A stretch of DNA of 64,000 bases, taken from NCBI RefSeq assembly GCF_009827305.1, contig NZ_WTYJ01000002.1, forward strand, positions 62,001-126,000. Direction: 5' to 3'. The DNA comes from Croceibacterium xixiisoli. Lineage in GTDB: Bacteria; Pseudomonadota; Alphaproteobacteria; Sphingomonadales; Sphingomonadaceae. The stretch's first letter is position 1; the number at the start of each line of letters is the position of its first letter. A model generated the notes under the pieces. It saw only the letters and a program-made list of their open reading frames with translations. It made no database searches and was not told the origin of the DNA. Shown here piece after piece: positions 33,131 through 42,440 of the stretch. Both the position numbers and the translations under genes were made by a program.

Positions 33131-33539
33131 GGATCACGATGGGGATAACGGCGCCAGCATCATCATCGAAGGGGCGCATATCCGTGACATTGCATCCTTC
33201 TATGTAGAAATAAACCGGGTCTTCATGGCCGGTGAAGATTGGCAATTGGGCCACAGCCTCGATGCGCTGGATGATATGCTTTATGGCGGTTACGGAGCGC
33301 TGCAGGGTGATGCCCCGGTGGTGCTGATCTGGCGGCAGATGCAGCGCAACCGGCAGGATCTGGGCCGCGATGCCACGCGCGGCTGGTATCAGGCGAAGCT
33401 CGACCAGCCCGAAGGCTTCAATGTTCAGCGCATCCGCGCCGATCTGGATGCGCTGGAACGGGGGGAAGGGCCGACCTTCTTCGACATCGTCCAGCAGATC
33501 ATTGCCGATCACCCCAACATCACGCTGCAACCGGAATAG
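33114..33539 (+). CDS. Barstar-like protein (RNase-inhibitor fold)
   Basis: A 141-residue acidic protein. IIIEGAHIRDIASFYVEINR, then LGHSLDALDDMLYGGYGAL and VVLIWRQMQRNRQDLG follow the barstar pattern (strand-helix, W/L-x-x-L-D-A-x-x-D, then a beta strand). Barstar inhibits secreted barnase-type ribonucleases, but many bacterial barstar-like proteins have no known target. No ribonuclease gene is adjacent. The only in-frame start before the domain is TTG 33114, overlapping the previous gene by 17 bases, so the exact N terminus is uncertain; the domain itself starts near residue 15. Confidence 0.72.
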   Translation: MSPNDRDHDGDNGASIIIEGAHIRDIASFYVEINRVFMAGEDWQLGHSLDALDDMLYGGYGALQGDAPVVLIWRQMQRNRQDLGRDATRGWYQAKLDQPEGFNVQRIRADLDALERGEGPTFFDIVQQIIADHPNITLQPE

Positions 33540-33622
33540 CGGCTCCGGCAGCACGCCGGCTTGGCTTGCCTGATGCCCCGCGACCATGCGATGCCGTTCC
33601 CGAAAACAAGATGGAGAGCAGG

Positions 33623-34639
33623 GTGAGCGATTGGGAATACCGGCCCCTGGGGGGCAGCGCGCTGAAGGTTTCGCCGCTGTGCCTGGGGGCGATGATGTTC
33701 GGCGGCGCCACCGATGCGGCCACTTCGGACCGGATCATCGGCAAGGCGTTCGACCGGGGCATCAACATCATCGACACGGCGGATGCTTATAACGGCGGCG
33801 CGTCGGAAGAAGTCGTCGGGCGCGCCATTGCGGCAAACCGCGATTACTGGCTGGTGGCGACCAAGTTCGGCTATGGTTCGGGGATCGGCCCCAATCAGCG
33901 CGGCCAGTCGCGCAAATGGGTGATCCAGGCGGCAGAGGCCAGCCTGAAACGGCTCGGCAGCGATTACATCGACATCCTCTATTTCCATCAGGCGGCACCG
34001 GGCCAGACGCTGGAAGAACCACTGCGCGCGGTCTCCGATCTGATCCGCCAGGGCAAGATCCGCTATTACGGCGTGTCCAATTTCTCCGGCTGGCGGATCG
34101 CGGAAATCTGCCGCCTGGCCGATCAGCTGGGTATGGAGCGCCCGGTGGTCAGCCAGCCGCTTTACAATATCGTCGATCGCAAGGCGGAGGTGGAACAGCT
34201 GCCCGCAGCCGGCCATTACGGCCTGGGCGTGGTCAGCTACAGCCCGATCGCGCGTGGCGTGCTGTCCGGAAAATACGCCGCCGGCGCCGCCGCACCCGAA
34301 GGATCGCGCGCCGCACGTGGCGATGTCCGGCTGCAACAGACCGAATGGCGCCCGGAATCGCTCGCCGTAGCCCAGGCTATCGGAGAACGGGCTGCAGCAC
34401 GCGGCCTCACCAGCGCAGAGTTCGCCACCGCCTGGGTGCTGCGCAACCGCCTGATCAGCGCCGCCATCGCCGGCCCGCGCACCGAACAGCAATGGGATGC
34501 CTATCTGACCGCCATGGATGTGCGGCTGGATGCGGAAGACGAAGCCTTTGTCGACGATCTGGTCCGCCCGGGCCATGCCTCCCAGCATGGCTACACCGAC
34601 CCGGCCTATCCCGTGGAAGGGCGGCAGGAAGTGTGGTGA
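33623..34639 (+). CDS. Aldo/keto reductase
   Basis: A 338-residue NADPH-dependent oxidoreductase of the AKR superfamily. The catalytic tetrad is visible: NIIDTADAYNGG (Asp and Tyr), VATKFGYG (Lys) and ILYFHQ (His). VSQPLYNIVDRKAEVEQLP and VSYSPIARGVLSGKY are family-typical. It reduces aldehydes or ketones in the cytoplasm; the substrate is unknown. A GTG at 33623 preceded by GGAG at good spacing is taken as the start; ATG 33611 and a longer frame from 33566 are alternatives. A repeat lies just downstream. Confidence 0.88.
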   Translation: MSDWEYRPLGGSALKVSPLCLGAMMFGGATDAATSDRIIGKAFDRGINIIDTADAYNGGASEEVVGRAIAANRDYWLVATKFGYGSGIGPNQRGQSRKWVIQAAEASLKRLGSDYIDILYFHQAAPGQTLEEPLRAVSDLIRQGKIRYYGVSNFSGWRIAEICRLADQLGMERPVVSQPLYNIVDRKAEVEQLPAAGHYGLGVVSYSPIARGVLSGKYAAGAAAPEGSRAARGDVRLQQTEWRPESLAVAQAIGERAAARGLTSAEFATAWVLRNRLISAAIAGPRTEQQWDAYLTAMDVRLDAEDEAFVDDLVRPGHASQHGYTDPAYPVEGRQEVW

Positions 34640-34677
34640 TGCCGAACTCTGTTTTCTCGCTTCAAACCTTCACCAAA

Positions 34678-34768
34678 CCCGCTCATGCTGAGCTTGTCGA
34701 AGCATAGGCACGCCGGTTGGGCCTGTCTCAGGTGTTTTGCCTGCCCTTCGACAGGCTCAAGGCGAGCG
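34678..34768. repeat. Inverted palindromic repeat, intergenic copy
   Basis: The left arm at 34678-34702 ends GAGCTTGTCGAAG; the right arm at 34745-34768 begins CCTTCGACAGGCTCAAGGCG. The arms are mostly complementary. It belongs to the same family as the element inside the biotin carboxylase gene at 17956-18059. It lies in the 180-base gap between two convergent genes, where it may act as a bidirectional transcription stop. Confidence 0.75.
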
Positions 34769-34819
34769 TAGTTTGTGAATGAACCAGCTTGATTAATCCG
34801 GTTGTGGAACAACCCCAGC

Positions 34820-36097
34820 CTATTCGCACAGCCCCGCCGCACGTGCGGCAATTCCGCCCAGGCCCCGGCAGCGTGGCTTGCGGGGCTGTTCGGGCTGCGG
34901 CTGGGCGGCCTGGCCGCCTTCGGCCTGATCTTCCCCGCCGAAACCGCCCATCATCGCCTCCATGCCGGGCATGAACATGGTGTGCGAACGGTACCGCACG
35001 CGGGCGATCCATTCCGGGTTCCAGGGCGTGCGGGCATTGTCCGGGCGGGGCGGATAGGCGAAATTCACTTCCGGGCCATAGGCATAGAGATTGGCCATCA
35101 TCATTTCCCCGCCGTTCTTGACCTCGGCCGGGATCGTGCATTCGGTCTGCGTCGGGGCCATCACCGTGCGCGCTTCGATCAGGCGGCGCACGCCGGCCGG
35201 GGCAATCCAGTCGGCCATCGGGCCGCCGAATTGCTGGGTGGCCGATGATGTCCACCACACCACGTCACGCGGCTGATCGCCGCCGCCATCGGGCATGGCC
35301 ATCACCCAGGCGTAATATCCGGTTGCTTCGGCCAGCGCATTCCAGCTCAGCGCCACGGCGCCGCTCGGCAGATCGCGCGATGTCGTCTGCAGCGCGCCCA
35401 TGAAATCCTGCTTCAGGTCAAACTTGATTTCCGGCGCATAATTGCCGGCAATGCGATGCTGGCCCAGCAGCGATGCGTTGGAGGGCAGGCTCTTGCCGTC
35501 ATGCCCGTTGTTCCACCAGCCATAGGTGGTGGAATTGCCCTGCCGGATGGACCAGTCATCGGGCAGGTTGAGCGATGGAGCGAACAGGCCCTGTGGCATC
35601 TGCCCGCGCGCCAGCTTGGAAAAATCGATCACCACCGGCTGGCCCGGTCCGGCCCTTTCGCCGCAGCCCCAATACAGCAGCAGGCGCCCGCTCGGCGTCT
35701 GCATCTGGTTCGGCAATTCTTCGGCCGGTTCTTCGCGCCCGACCGGGCCGGGGGTGTTGAGCGGCACGGACAGGCCGAGACCGGCGGCCTGCGGCATGAA
35801 ATGGTCGGCCTTGGGCGGGCCATCGGCCGGGCGGGATGATCCGATCCGCAGCGTCAGTTCATGGGCAGGGCCACGCCCCCCGCCGCCCATCATCACCATC
35901 GCGGCGCCCAATCCGCCGCCACCCGATCCACTGGCTGCAGATCCCATGGCGGCCATGCCGGACAGGGTGCCCGCATCCACGGTGTAGCGGACCGGTGGGG
36001 GCGGTGCATTCTGGGTCAGGGCCGGGCTGGCGGCGACCACTGCGCCGCCCCCTGCTGCCAGAAGTGCGACGAGTGTGCGTTTGCGCAGTCCGATCAT
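34820..36097 (-). CDS. Secreted protein of unknown function
   Basis: A 425-residue exported protein. The signal peptide is clear (RKRTLVALLAAGGGAVVAAS, cleavage near SPALTQ, about residue 28). A glycine-rich stretch follows (GSAASGSGGGGLGAAM), then beta-rich segments including LLLYWGCGERAGPGQP, VALSWNALAEATGYYAWVMA and VVWWTSSATQQFGGP, which resemble a fibronectin-like sandwich. The C terminus is Pro/Gln-rich (QAAQPQPEQPRKP). I do not recognise a named family. The start is ATG 36097; the longer frame to 36142 lacks a signal. It lies downstream of the secreted protein at 36216 on the same strand, with a 118-base gap, and may be functionally linked. Confidence 0.75.
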   Translation of the reverse strand: MIGLRKRTLVALLAAGGGAVVAASPALTQNAPPPPVRYTVDAGTLSGMAAMGSAASGSGGGGLGAAMVMMGGGGRGPAHELTLRIGSSRPADGPPKADHFMPQAAGLGLSVPLNTPGPVGREEPAEELPNQMQTPSGRLLLYWGCGERAGPGQPVVIDFSKLARGQMPQGLFAPSLNLPDDWSIRQGNSTTYGWWNNGHDGKSLPSNASLLGQHRIAGNYAPEIKFDLKQDFMGALQTTSRDLPSGAVALSWNALAEATGYYAWVMAMPDGGGDQPRDVVWWTSSATQQFGGPMADWIAPAGVRRLIEARTVMAPTQTECTIPAEVKNGGEMMMANLYAYGPEVNFAYPPRPDNARTPWNPEWIARVRYRSHTMFMPGMEAMMGGFGGEDQAEGGQAAQPQPEQPRKPRCRGLGGIAARAAGLCE

Positions 36098-36215
36098 TTG
36101 AGCCCCCCGGCAAGATGGGCGGACAATACGCCGATTCGACAAAAGAGTCGATCAGCTTTGCTGTACAGTCTTGGTAATCGCTCAATAAGTACTGTCGGGA
36201 TTACTTTCGCTCGAC

Positions 36216-37643
36216 TCAATCCAGGATGATGTAGACCCGGTTGCCGATGAACAGCATGTTTTGCGCCGGTTGCGCCGGGTCCCCGCGCGACCCGAAGGCG
36301 AAGAACTGCCGCTTGGTGGTGCCATCGGGCTCGGTCAGGGTGATGGTGTGGCGGTCGATCGTGTAGCGGCCGACGCCGGCGGGCCGGTTGCGGCTGGCGA
36401 CGGAGGTGCCCACGCCGCTCATGCTGCCCGATCCGATCGCGCCGAAGGATGATGCGCGGGTGTAGCGGCCATCGGCGGCGAAGGTCAGATCGCTTTGCGA
36501 ACTGATCGTCATTTCCCCGCCCATCGCCGAATTGCCGCCGCCCGAAACGCGGGTGTATTTCGCCGCCAGCTTGCCGCCGCTCGCCTCCCCGGGGAAGGAC
36601 TGGAAGAAATTGCCGTTCTGCAATTCGGCGTCGGATGCCCGGCCCTGGCTGTTGGTGAAATTGTAGGTGCGGCCGGTCTTGCTCCAGCGGCCCCAATTGC
36701 GCGGCTTGGCCCGGCGGCTGGCGGCCAGATCGACATCTTCCAGCGCGTCGCCCTCGATCTCGTAATAGCTGCCGTCCTTGAACAGGATCACCGGCTCGTA
36801 ATCGGTGATCACGATCCCGCCGACGCCGAAGGTGGTGAAGGCGCGGAAGAACACGCCATCGACCTGGTTCCAATTGGCGGCATGGGCCCCGGCTGCGGGC
36901 GCAGCGGCAGGGCGCGGCGGCGGCGCAGCCGTGCCTGCCGCCGGATTGCCGGCAGTCGGCGTGCTTGCAGCCGGAGTATTGGCTCGGGCCCCGCCATTGG
37001 GCGTGAAACCAGCCGGGCTCAGCGTTACCTGGCGCAGATCGGTGTTGAGCAACTGATTGGCTTCAGCATGGATCGTGTCGCTCATCTGCCGGGGCATGGT
37101 GCCGCCGGCCTTGCTCGCCGCGCCCATGCGCGCCTCGATCAGGATCGCCTGCAGCATCATGGTATCGGCGACATCCTGCTTTTCCGCATCGCTCATCTGC
37201 GCCAGCGCCGGATTGCTGCGGACGATGCCGGCGATCTGGTTGCGCGCGCCTGTCATGATCGCGCGATCGGTCTTGCGCCCGACGATGCCCTGCGATGCCT
37301 CCCAGGCGGCGACCCAATAGGCGGTGGTCATATCGGCCATGTCCTGATGATCGAGCCCCAGTTCCCGCAGGCTCGGCGCAATCATGGCGATGATATCCTG
37401 CGCGAACAGCCGTTCGACATCGGCGGCGGCTTCGGGCGCGGTGCTGCGCATGGCGGCCACGATCTGGGCCTGTTTCTGCCGCAGCAAGGCGGGGTCACGG
37501 GTGAAGCGGGTGGTGGCATCGGCCTGCTGCGCGATCGGGGCGCTGGCCGGGATGATCGTGGCCAGCGATGTGCCGGCCAGGGCTGTCAGGATTGCCAAGG
37601 CCAGTTTCGGCTGTCTGCCCGTGAATCGCCCGCTGGATCGCAT
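36216..37643 (-). CDS. Secreted two-domain protein of unknown function
   Basis: A 475-residue exported protein with a signal peptide (LALAILTALAGTSLATII, cleavage near ASA). Residues ~45-215 are the helical domain shared with the protein at 32414. A low-complexity Ala/Pro/Thr linker follows (PAASTPTAGNPAAGTAAPPP). The C-terminal ~220 residues are beta-rich: FKDGSYYEIEGDALEDVDL, GRWSKTGRTYNFTN and GRYTIDRHTITLTEPDGT, repeated strand-turn patterns that suggest a lipocalin- or barrel-like fold. No enzyme motif was seen. The domain combination is the notable feature. Confidence 0.75.
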   Translation of the reverse strand: MRSSGRFTGRQPKLALAILTALAGTSLATIIPASAPIAQQADATTRFTRDPALLRQKQAQIVAAMRSTAPEAAADVERLFAQDIIAMIAPSLRELGLDHQDMADMTTAYWVAAWEASQGIVGRKTDRAIMTGARNQIAGIVRSNPALAQMSDAEKQDVADTMMLQAILIEARMGAASKAGGTMPRQMSDTIHAEANQLLNTDLRQVTLSPAGFTPNGGARANTPAASTPTAGNPAAGTAAPPPRPAAAPAAGAHAANWNQVDGVFFRAFTTFGVGGIVITDYEPVILFKDGSYYEIEGDALEDVDLAASRRAKPRNWGRWSKTGRTYNFTNSQGRASDAELQNGNFFQSFPGEASGGKLAAKYTRVSGGGNSAMGGEMTISSQSDLTFAADGRYTRASSFGAIGSGSMSGVGTSVASRNRPAGVGRYTIDRHTITLTEPDGTTKRQFFAFGSRGDPAQPAQNMLFIGNRVYIILD

Positions 37644-37755
37644 GCATTCTGCTCCTCAAAACCGCTGTCGAGGGCAGGATTTCCGGATCGGCGTGTAGCG
37701 TATATGACGCTTGCGACAGGCCGTGCAGGCCAAGCGGCAGCGTGCAGCCCGAAAT

Positions 37756-37786
37756 CCGCCGGCCACGCGGGAAACGCGGCCGGCGG
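37756..37786 (-). terminator. GC-rich hairpin after the MBL-fold gene
   Basis: CCGCCGGCC (37756-37764) pairs perfectly with GGCCGGCGG (37778-37786), with a short inner GCG/CGC stem. It lies 18 bases beyond the end of the - strand gene at 37804. On that strand it is followed by ATTTCG, a weak T-tract. Confidence 0.5.
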
Positions 37787-37803
37787 CGGTATTCAGTCAG
37801 CGA

Positions 37804-38886
37804 TCAATGCGCGTGCGGCTGGGCTGCAGCGCCCGACTGGGGCGCAGCCGGCGGCGCGGTATCGGCCGGGTTGGAACCCTTGTGCTTGTCCGTCTGCGCC
37901 AGCGGCTGACCATTGGCCACGCCAAAGCCGACCGGTTCGCCGGCAAATTCCTGGAAGGCCACGTTCACATTCATATGCGCGCGCGCCAGCGGGGTGTTGC
38001 CATATTCCAGGCCCGGCTTGATCTTGGTGTCCAGCAGCACGGCGAAATCGGGATTGCGCTGCAATTCGGCCACGGCGGTGCCGGGGGCATCGCCGCGATC
38101 ATAGGCGGCGCGGGCATTGGTCACGAGCGCGCGGTTGAACTTGGCCATGCGCTGCAGCCCGGCCCAATCGTTCACATGGCCATGGCCTTCGACCACGATG
38201 TCGACATCCTTGACCGTGGCGACCAGCTGTTCGACCACATCGGCGATTTCCATCGCGCCACCGGCGGGCAGGAACGGCGCCATGTTCCAAGCCATCACAT
38301 CGCCCATGAACAGCAGCCTGGCCGACGGCACCACCACGAATGTGTCGCCGGCGGTGTGCGAACGGCCGAAGCTGTAGAGTTCGATCCGGTCCGCGCCTTC
38401 GCCGATCGTCATGCGCCCGGTGTAGGTTTCATTGGGCACGACCGCCGGGTTGTGCTGCGGATTGGCGGTGATTTCCGTCTTCGTCGCCTCGCTCGAAATC
38501 ACGCGCACATTGGGGAACTGCGCGCGGATGAAATCCGTGCTGCCGATGTGATCGGGATGGCTGTGGGTGTTGATGATGGTGGTGATCGGCTTGTCGGTGA
38601 TCTTGCGCACTTCATCCAGAATGGCCTGGCCATTGTCCGGCATCTTGGTGTCGACCAGCACGACGCCGGCATCCTGCACGATCACCAGCGTGTTCCCGCC
38701 ACCGCCGAAGATCTTGTAGACATTGCCGGTGATGTGTTCGGCCGGGGTCGGCGGCGGCAGCGGCGATCCGCGCGGCGCGGCGGCGGCCGGGCGCGCCGGG
38801 GCACCGGCGGTGGGGGCCGGCTGCGCCACGCAGGCGGTGGAAAGGCTGCCGGATACCAGCAACGCGATGATCAGATGTTTCTTCAC
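37804..38886 (-). CDS. Periplasmic MBL-fold hydrolase (lipoprotein)
   Basis: A 360-residue metallo-beta-lactamase-fold protein. The signal peptide ends in a lipobox-like LSTAC (Cys at about residue 19). The metal motif THSHPDHIGS is the H-x-H-x-DH signature; later SFGRSHTAGDTFVVV and LLFMGDVMAW supply further ligands, and VVEGHGHVND the last histidine. The arrangement is that of quinoprotein-relay-type or SoxH-like secreted MBL hydrolases. The substrate is unknown. The C terminus is a Pro/Ala/Gln tail ending in HAH. Classical beta-lactamase activity cannot be assumed. Confidence 0.88.
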   Translation of the reverse strand: MKKHLIIALLVSGSLSTACVAQPAPTAGAPARPAAAAPRGSPLPPPTPAEHITGNVYKIFGGGGNTLVIVQDAGVVLVDTKMPDNGQAILDEVRKITDKPITTIINTHSHPDHIGSTDFIRAQFPNVRVISSEATKTEITANPQHNPAVVPNETYTGRMTIGEGADRIELYSFGRSHTAGDTFVVVPSARLLFMGDVMAWNMAPFLPAGGAMEIADVVEQLVATVKDVDIVVEGHGHVNDWAGLQRMAKFNRALVTNARAAYDRGDAPGTAVAELQRNPDFAVLLDTKIKPGLEYGNTPLARAHMNVNVAFQEFAGEPVGFGVANGQPLAQTDKHKGSNPADTAPPAAPQSGAAAQPHAH

Positions 38887-39053
38887 TCAGTCTCTCCCCG
38901 GGGACGTCCCCAAACACTTTGCCGCGATTGGTAGCGAAGCCGGCGGGCGTGAACAAATGGATTCGGTCCGAAATTTCATCGCCCGCCGTGCCGGTCGGGC
39001 AGCGGCGCGGAAACCGGCTGATCCGTTTGAGAAATATGTTGTTGTCAGATGCA

Positions 39054-39091
39054 AAAATGGCCGGCAGCGCGTCAGCGCCACCGGCCATTTT
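39054..39091 (-). terminator. Rho-independent terminator of the GST gene
   Basis: AAAATGGCCGG (39054-39064) pairs perfectly over 11 bases with CCGGCCATTTT (39081-39091). On the - strand the hairpin is followed by a T-run (TTTTTGC), and it starts about 34 bases after the end of the GST gene. Confidence 0.85.
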
Positions 39092-39124
39092 GGCAGACTG
39101 ATCCCTTGCGGGACCAGCCAGCTC

Positions 39125-39748
39125 TTACTTGGTCAGCGCGCGCTGGAACGCTTCACGTTCCTGCAGGCGGGCGCGGTATGCCTTGACATTGTCCGACAGC
39201 TCATCGTCCAGGCCCAGCGGGGCGAAGGCGAGCAGTGCGGTGCCGACCGAGATGTCGGCAATGGTGAAGGCATCACCCATGATGTAATCGCGGCCATCGG
39301 CCAGGCGATCTTCCAGCAGCTTGAGACGGCGGATCAGCTGGGTGCGCGCATCATTGGCGGTCCAGTTGTTCTGGTCTTCGCCGCCCATCACCATGGTGCG
39401 GAACAGCGCGCTGACGGCAGACTGCAGCGATGCTTCGCCATAATGCAGGAACTGCAGATGCGCGGCATAATCGGCCGGGCTCGGCACCGGGCCAATTGTG
39501 AAGCTGGGCGCACCTTCGGCCAGGCCGAACAGGCGGCGGCCGGTGATGTACTGCAGGATCGCCAGCGATTCATTCAGTGTCACGCCGTCATCGTCGATCG
39601 CCGGATAGGTGCCGATCGGGTTCACATCCAGATATTCGGCCGGGGCCGGGATGGAACTGACTTCGATGTTGTAGGGATCGCCGATCTCTTCCAGCAGCCA
39701 GATGACGCGCAGCGAACGGGAACGGGGGGCGTGATAGACGGTGATCAT
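39125..39748 (-). CDS. Glutathione S-transferase family protein
   Basis: A 207-residue cytosolic GST. The N-terminal thioredoxin-like domain has YHAPRSRSLRVIWLLEEI, the glutathione-site NPIGTYPAIDDDG with its cis-Pro, and LNESLAILQYI. The C-terminal helical domain has the N-capping segment FTIADISVGTAL. In sphingomonads some GSTs cleave lignin beta-aryl ethers (LigE/LigF), but nothing here singles out that subgroup. The gene has its own terminator and lies 50 bases from the acetyl-CoA synthetase gene on the same strand. Confidence 0.88.
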   Translation of the reverse strand: MITVYHAPRSRSLRVIWLLEEIGDPYNIEVSSIPAPAEYLDVNPIGTYPAIDDDGVTLNESLAILQYITGRRLFGLAEGAPSFTIGPVPSPADYAAHLQFLHYGEASLQSAVSALFRTMVMGGEDQNNWTANDARTQLIRRLKLLEDRLADGRDYIMGDAFTIADISVGTALLAFAPLGLDDELSDNVKAYRARLQEREAFQRALTK

Positions 39749-39798
39749 TAAATACGGCCTTTCAGGGGGTTGGTGTGGTTCAATTACCGGAACAATGT

Positions 39799-41745
39799 TC
39801 AGCTTTCGGGACGGTTGGCCAGCAGATCATCCACCACGCCCGGATCTGCAAGCGTTGATGTATCGCCCAGATTGCCGGTGTCGTTTTCGGCGATCTTGCG
39901 CAGGATCCGGCGCATGATCTTGCCGCTGCGGGTCTTGGGCAGGGCGGGGGCGAATTGCACCACATCGGGCGTGGCGATCGGGCCGATTTCCTTGCGCACC
40001 CACTGGATCAGCTCGCGGCGCAGATCGTCGCTGTCTTCGGTTCCGGCAATGGTGGTGACATAGGCGTAAATGCCCTGGCCCTTGATGTCATGCGGCATGC
40101 CCACCACGGCGGCTTCGGCCACCAGATCATGCAGCACCAACGCGCTTTCGATCTCGGCCGTGCCCATGCGGTGGCCGGACACATTGATCACATCGTCGAT
40201 CCGCCCGGTGATCCAGTAATATCCATCCTCGTCCCGGCGGCAGCCGTCGCCGGTGAAGTAATATCCGGGGAAGGTGCTGAAATATGTCTGGAAGAAGCGT
40301 TCATCATCGCCATAGACGGTGCGCATCTGGCCCGGCCAGCTGTCGGTGATCACCAGCGCGCCTTCGGCCGCGCCTTCGATCAGCTGGCCCTCACCATCCA
40401 CCAGCGCGGGCTGCACGCCGAACATCGGGGTGCTGGCGCTGCCGGGTTTCAGCGCCGTGGCGCCGGGCAGGGGGGTGATCATGTGGCCGCCGGTTTCCGT
40501 CTGCCACCATGTGTCCACGATCGGGCAGCGCCCGCCGCCGACCACATTGTAATACCATTCCCAGGCTTCGGGATTGATCGGTTCGCCCACGCTGCCCAGC
40601 AGGCGCAGCGTGCTGCGATCGGTGCGAGTCACCCAATCATCGCCTTCGCGCATCAGAGCGCGCAGGGCGGTGGGGGCGGCATAGAAAATCTCCACGCCAT
40701 ATTTGTCCACCACCTGCCAGAACCGGCTGTGGTCGGGGAAATTGGGCACGCCTTCGAACATCAGCGTGGTCGCGCCATTGGCCAGCGGGCCATAGACGAC
40801 ATAGCTGTGGCCGGTGACCCAGCCGATATCCGCCGCGCACCAGTAGATCTGGCCCGGGCGATAATCGAAAGTGTATTCATGGGTCATCGAAACCCACACG
40901 CCATAGCCGCCGGTCGTGTGCAGCACGCCCTTGGGCTTGCCGGTCGATCCGCTGGTATAGAGGATGAACAGCGGGTCTTCGGCGTTCATTTCCTCGGGTG
41001 GGCAATCGCCGGGCTGGCCGGCCACCGCATCGGCCCAATCGATATCGCGCCCTGCCACCATCGGCACGTCGGCGCCGGTATGGCGCAGCACGATCACGCT
41101 TTTGACATTGGGGGCGTGGTGTTCCAGCGCCGCATCGACATTGGCCTTGAGCGGGATGGTCTTGCCCCCGCGCCGGCCTTCATCGGCGGTGATCACCACA
41201 TCGCTGGCGCAATCGTCGATCCGGCCACCCAGCGCCTCCGGGCTGAAGCCGGCAAAGACGATCGAATGCACGGCGCCGATCCGCGCGCAGGCGAGCATGG
41301 CCACCGCCGCTTCGGGCACCATCGGCAGATAGATGGTCACCCGGTCCCCGCGCTTGACCCCTTGCGCCTTCAGCGCATTGGCCAGCCGGCAGGTCTGGGC
41401 ATAGAGTTCGCGATAGGTGATGCGCCGGCCGGGCGTGGCCGGATCATCGGCTTCCCACAGGATCGCCACCCGCTCGCCATGGTCGGCCAGATGCCGGTCC
41501 AGGCAATTGGCGGCCAGGTTCAGCGTGCCATCCTCGAACCAGCGGATGCGGAAATCATCGACGTTGAAACTGGTGTCCTTCACCCGGGTGAAGGGTTTGA
41601 TCCAGTCCAGCCGCTTGGCCTCTTCGGCCCAGAAGGCATCGGGTTCGGCCAGGGAACGCCGATATTTCTCCGCATAGGCCTCGGCGCCGATCAGGGCCTT
41701 GTCTGCCCATTCCGCCGACACCGGATGGACTGTCACCTCGCTCAT
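39799..41745 (-). CDS. acs: Acetyl-CoA synthetase (AMP-forming)
   Basis: A 648-residue enzyme of standard length. The adenylation P-loop [18 protein letters not shown], the WWQTETGG substrate-site motif, [20 protein letters not shown] and the C-terminal [11 protein letters not shown], whose lysine is the acetylation-controlled catalytic residue, are all present. It converts acetate, ATP and CoA to acetyl-CoA. The start is ATG 41745 ([10 protein letters not shown]), matching the family; the frame to 41784 adds a non-homologous stretch. It lies near the ferulate locus, whose lyase reaction releases acetyl-CoA, but acs itself is general metabolism. Confidence 0.95.
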   Translation of the reverse strand: MSEVTVHPVSAEWADKALIGAEAYAEKYRRSLAEPDAFWAEEAKRLDWIKPFTRVKDTSFNVDDFRIRWFEDGTLNLAANCLDRHLADHGERVAILWEADDPATPGRRITYRELYAQTCRLANALKAQGVKRGDRVTIYLPMVPEAAVAMLACARIGAVHSIVFAGFSPEALGGRIDDCASDVVITADEGRRGGKTIPLKANVDAALEHHAPNVKSVIVLRHTGADVPMVAGRDIDWADAVAGQPGDCPPEEMNAEDPLFILYTSGSTGKPKGVLHTTGGYGVWVSMTHEYTFDYRPGQIYWCAADIGWVTGHSYVVYGPLANGATTLMFEGVPNFPDHSRFWQVVDKYGVEIFYAAPTALRALMREGDDWVTRTDRSTLRLLGSVGEPINPEAWEWYYNVVGGGRCPIVDTWWQTETGGHMITPLPGATALKPGSASTPMFGVQPALVDGEGQLIEGAAEGALVITDSWPGQMRTVYGDDERFFQTYFSTFPGYYFTGDGCRRDEDGYYWITGRIDDVINVSGHRMGTAEIESALVLHDLVAEAAVVGMPHDIKGQGIYAYVTTIAGTEDSDDLRRELIQWVRKEIGPIATPDVVQFAPALPKTRSGKIMRRILRKIAENDTGNLGDTSTLADPGVVDDLLANRPES

Positions 41746-41826
41746 CGCCTGCTCCCGTTCTGCTTTTCTTTCCGGCCGTCGCAACGCAGCGGCCTGCTGC
41801 CCAAGGGCTAAGCCGCAGGGGGCGCA

Positions 41827-41845
41827 GCCGCAAGAGGCTTGCGGC
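41827..41845 (-). other. Short perfect hairpin between acs and the marR-type gene
   Basis: GCCGCAAG (41827-41834) and CTTGCGGC (41838-41845) pair perfectly with a 3-base loop, about 80 bases beyond the end of the regulator gene and upstream of acs. There is no T-run. It could be a weak stop for the regulator transcript or a leader structure of acs. Confidence 0.35.
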
Positions 41846-41923
41846 GGGAAAGCACGGTCAGATCAGTCGGAACGGTCCATCTGTCTCAATGCCGGGGCAG
41901 ATCGCGCAGCAGACGGGTGCTGC

Positions 41924-42334
41924 TCAGCGCCAGATCGCTTCCAGCGCGGGCAGCAGATGCTCGCGATGTTCGGCAGGAATGCGCAGAAACAGTTCTTCTT
42001 CAAAGCTTTCGATCGTCTGGCGCGCCTGGGCGAGTCGATCCTGGCCCGCTTCGGTCAGCGCCAGCCCCTGCGATTTTCCGTCGATCGGCGCGCGTTCGAT
42101 CAGCCCGGCATCTTCCAGCCGCTTGAGCAGCGGCACCATATTGGCGCGCTGGATGGCCAGATGGCGGCCCAGGGCGCTGGCGGTGGCGCTGGGGTTGGCA
42201 CCGATCAGCATCAGCACCGATGCATCCGACTGGCGCAGACCGATGGCGGCGAGGCGGTTGGCCAGCTCTGACGAACTGGCATGCGCGGCGCGGCGCAGCG
42301 AATAGCCGGGGAAGGCGGTAAGCGGATCATTCAT
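41924..42334 (-). CDS. ferC: MarR-family regulator, FerC-like
   Basis: A 136-residue winged-helix protein of normal MarR length. The DNA-binding part contains ATASALGRHLAIQRANMVPL (recognition helix) and LEDAGLIERAPIDGKSQGLA (wing). It is divergent from the feruloyl-CoA hydratase/lyase gene, the same arrangement as ferC-ferBA in Sphingobium SYK-6, where FerC represses the operon and feruloyl-CoA or related thioesters release it. A candidate operator lies 15 bases upstream of its start and could also control its own transcription. Function is inferred from this synteny and the family. Confidence 0.85.
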   Translation of the reverse strand: MNDPLTAFPGYSLRRAAHASSSELANRLAAIGLRQSDASVLMLIGANPSATASALGRHLAIQRANMVPLLKRLEDAGLIERAPIDGKSQGLALTEAGQDRLAQARQTIESFEEELFLRIPAEHREHLLPALEAIWR

Positions 42335-42348
42335 GCCGCCCCCCTAGC

Positions 42349-42371
42349 GATTGTAGTTGATCATAACAATC
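42349..42371. promoter_or_regulatory. Candidate FerC operator
   Basis: Arms GATTGT (42349-42354) and ACAATC (42366-42371) are perfect reverse complements, separated by 11 bases that include the palindrome TGATCA. A 23-base inverted repeat suits a MarR dimer. It lies in the divergent promoter region, 15 bases from the ferC start and 69 bases from the ferB start. Confidence 0.65.
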
Positions 42372-42440
42372 CCCGGCGATAAAGGCCCGCTCGCGTTCGG
42401 AGCATTCCGAAACGAGTCGAGTTCAAGCAGGAGAGAAAGC

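Noticed and set aside
37804-38886. MBL-fold protein as an antibiotic-resistance beta-lactamase
   Set aside because: The H-x-H-x-DH fold is shared by many hydrolases; length and the surrounding motifs fit secreted MBL hydrolases of unknown substrate better.
39125-39748. GST as a lignin beta-etherase (LigE/LigF)
   Set aside because: Only general GST motifs are visible; nothing supports that subgroup, and it lies next to acs and not with other ether-cleaving genes.
39955-41811. Very long open frame (618 codons) on the + strand
   Set aside because: It is antisense to acs, which has every catalytic motif. The His/Gly/Ala-rich translation has no domain and is typical of the opposite strand of GC-rich genes.
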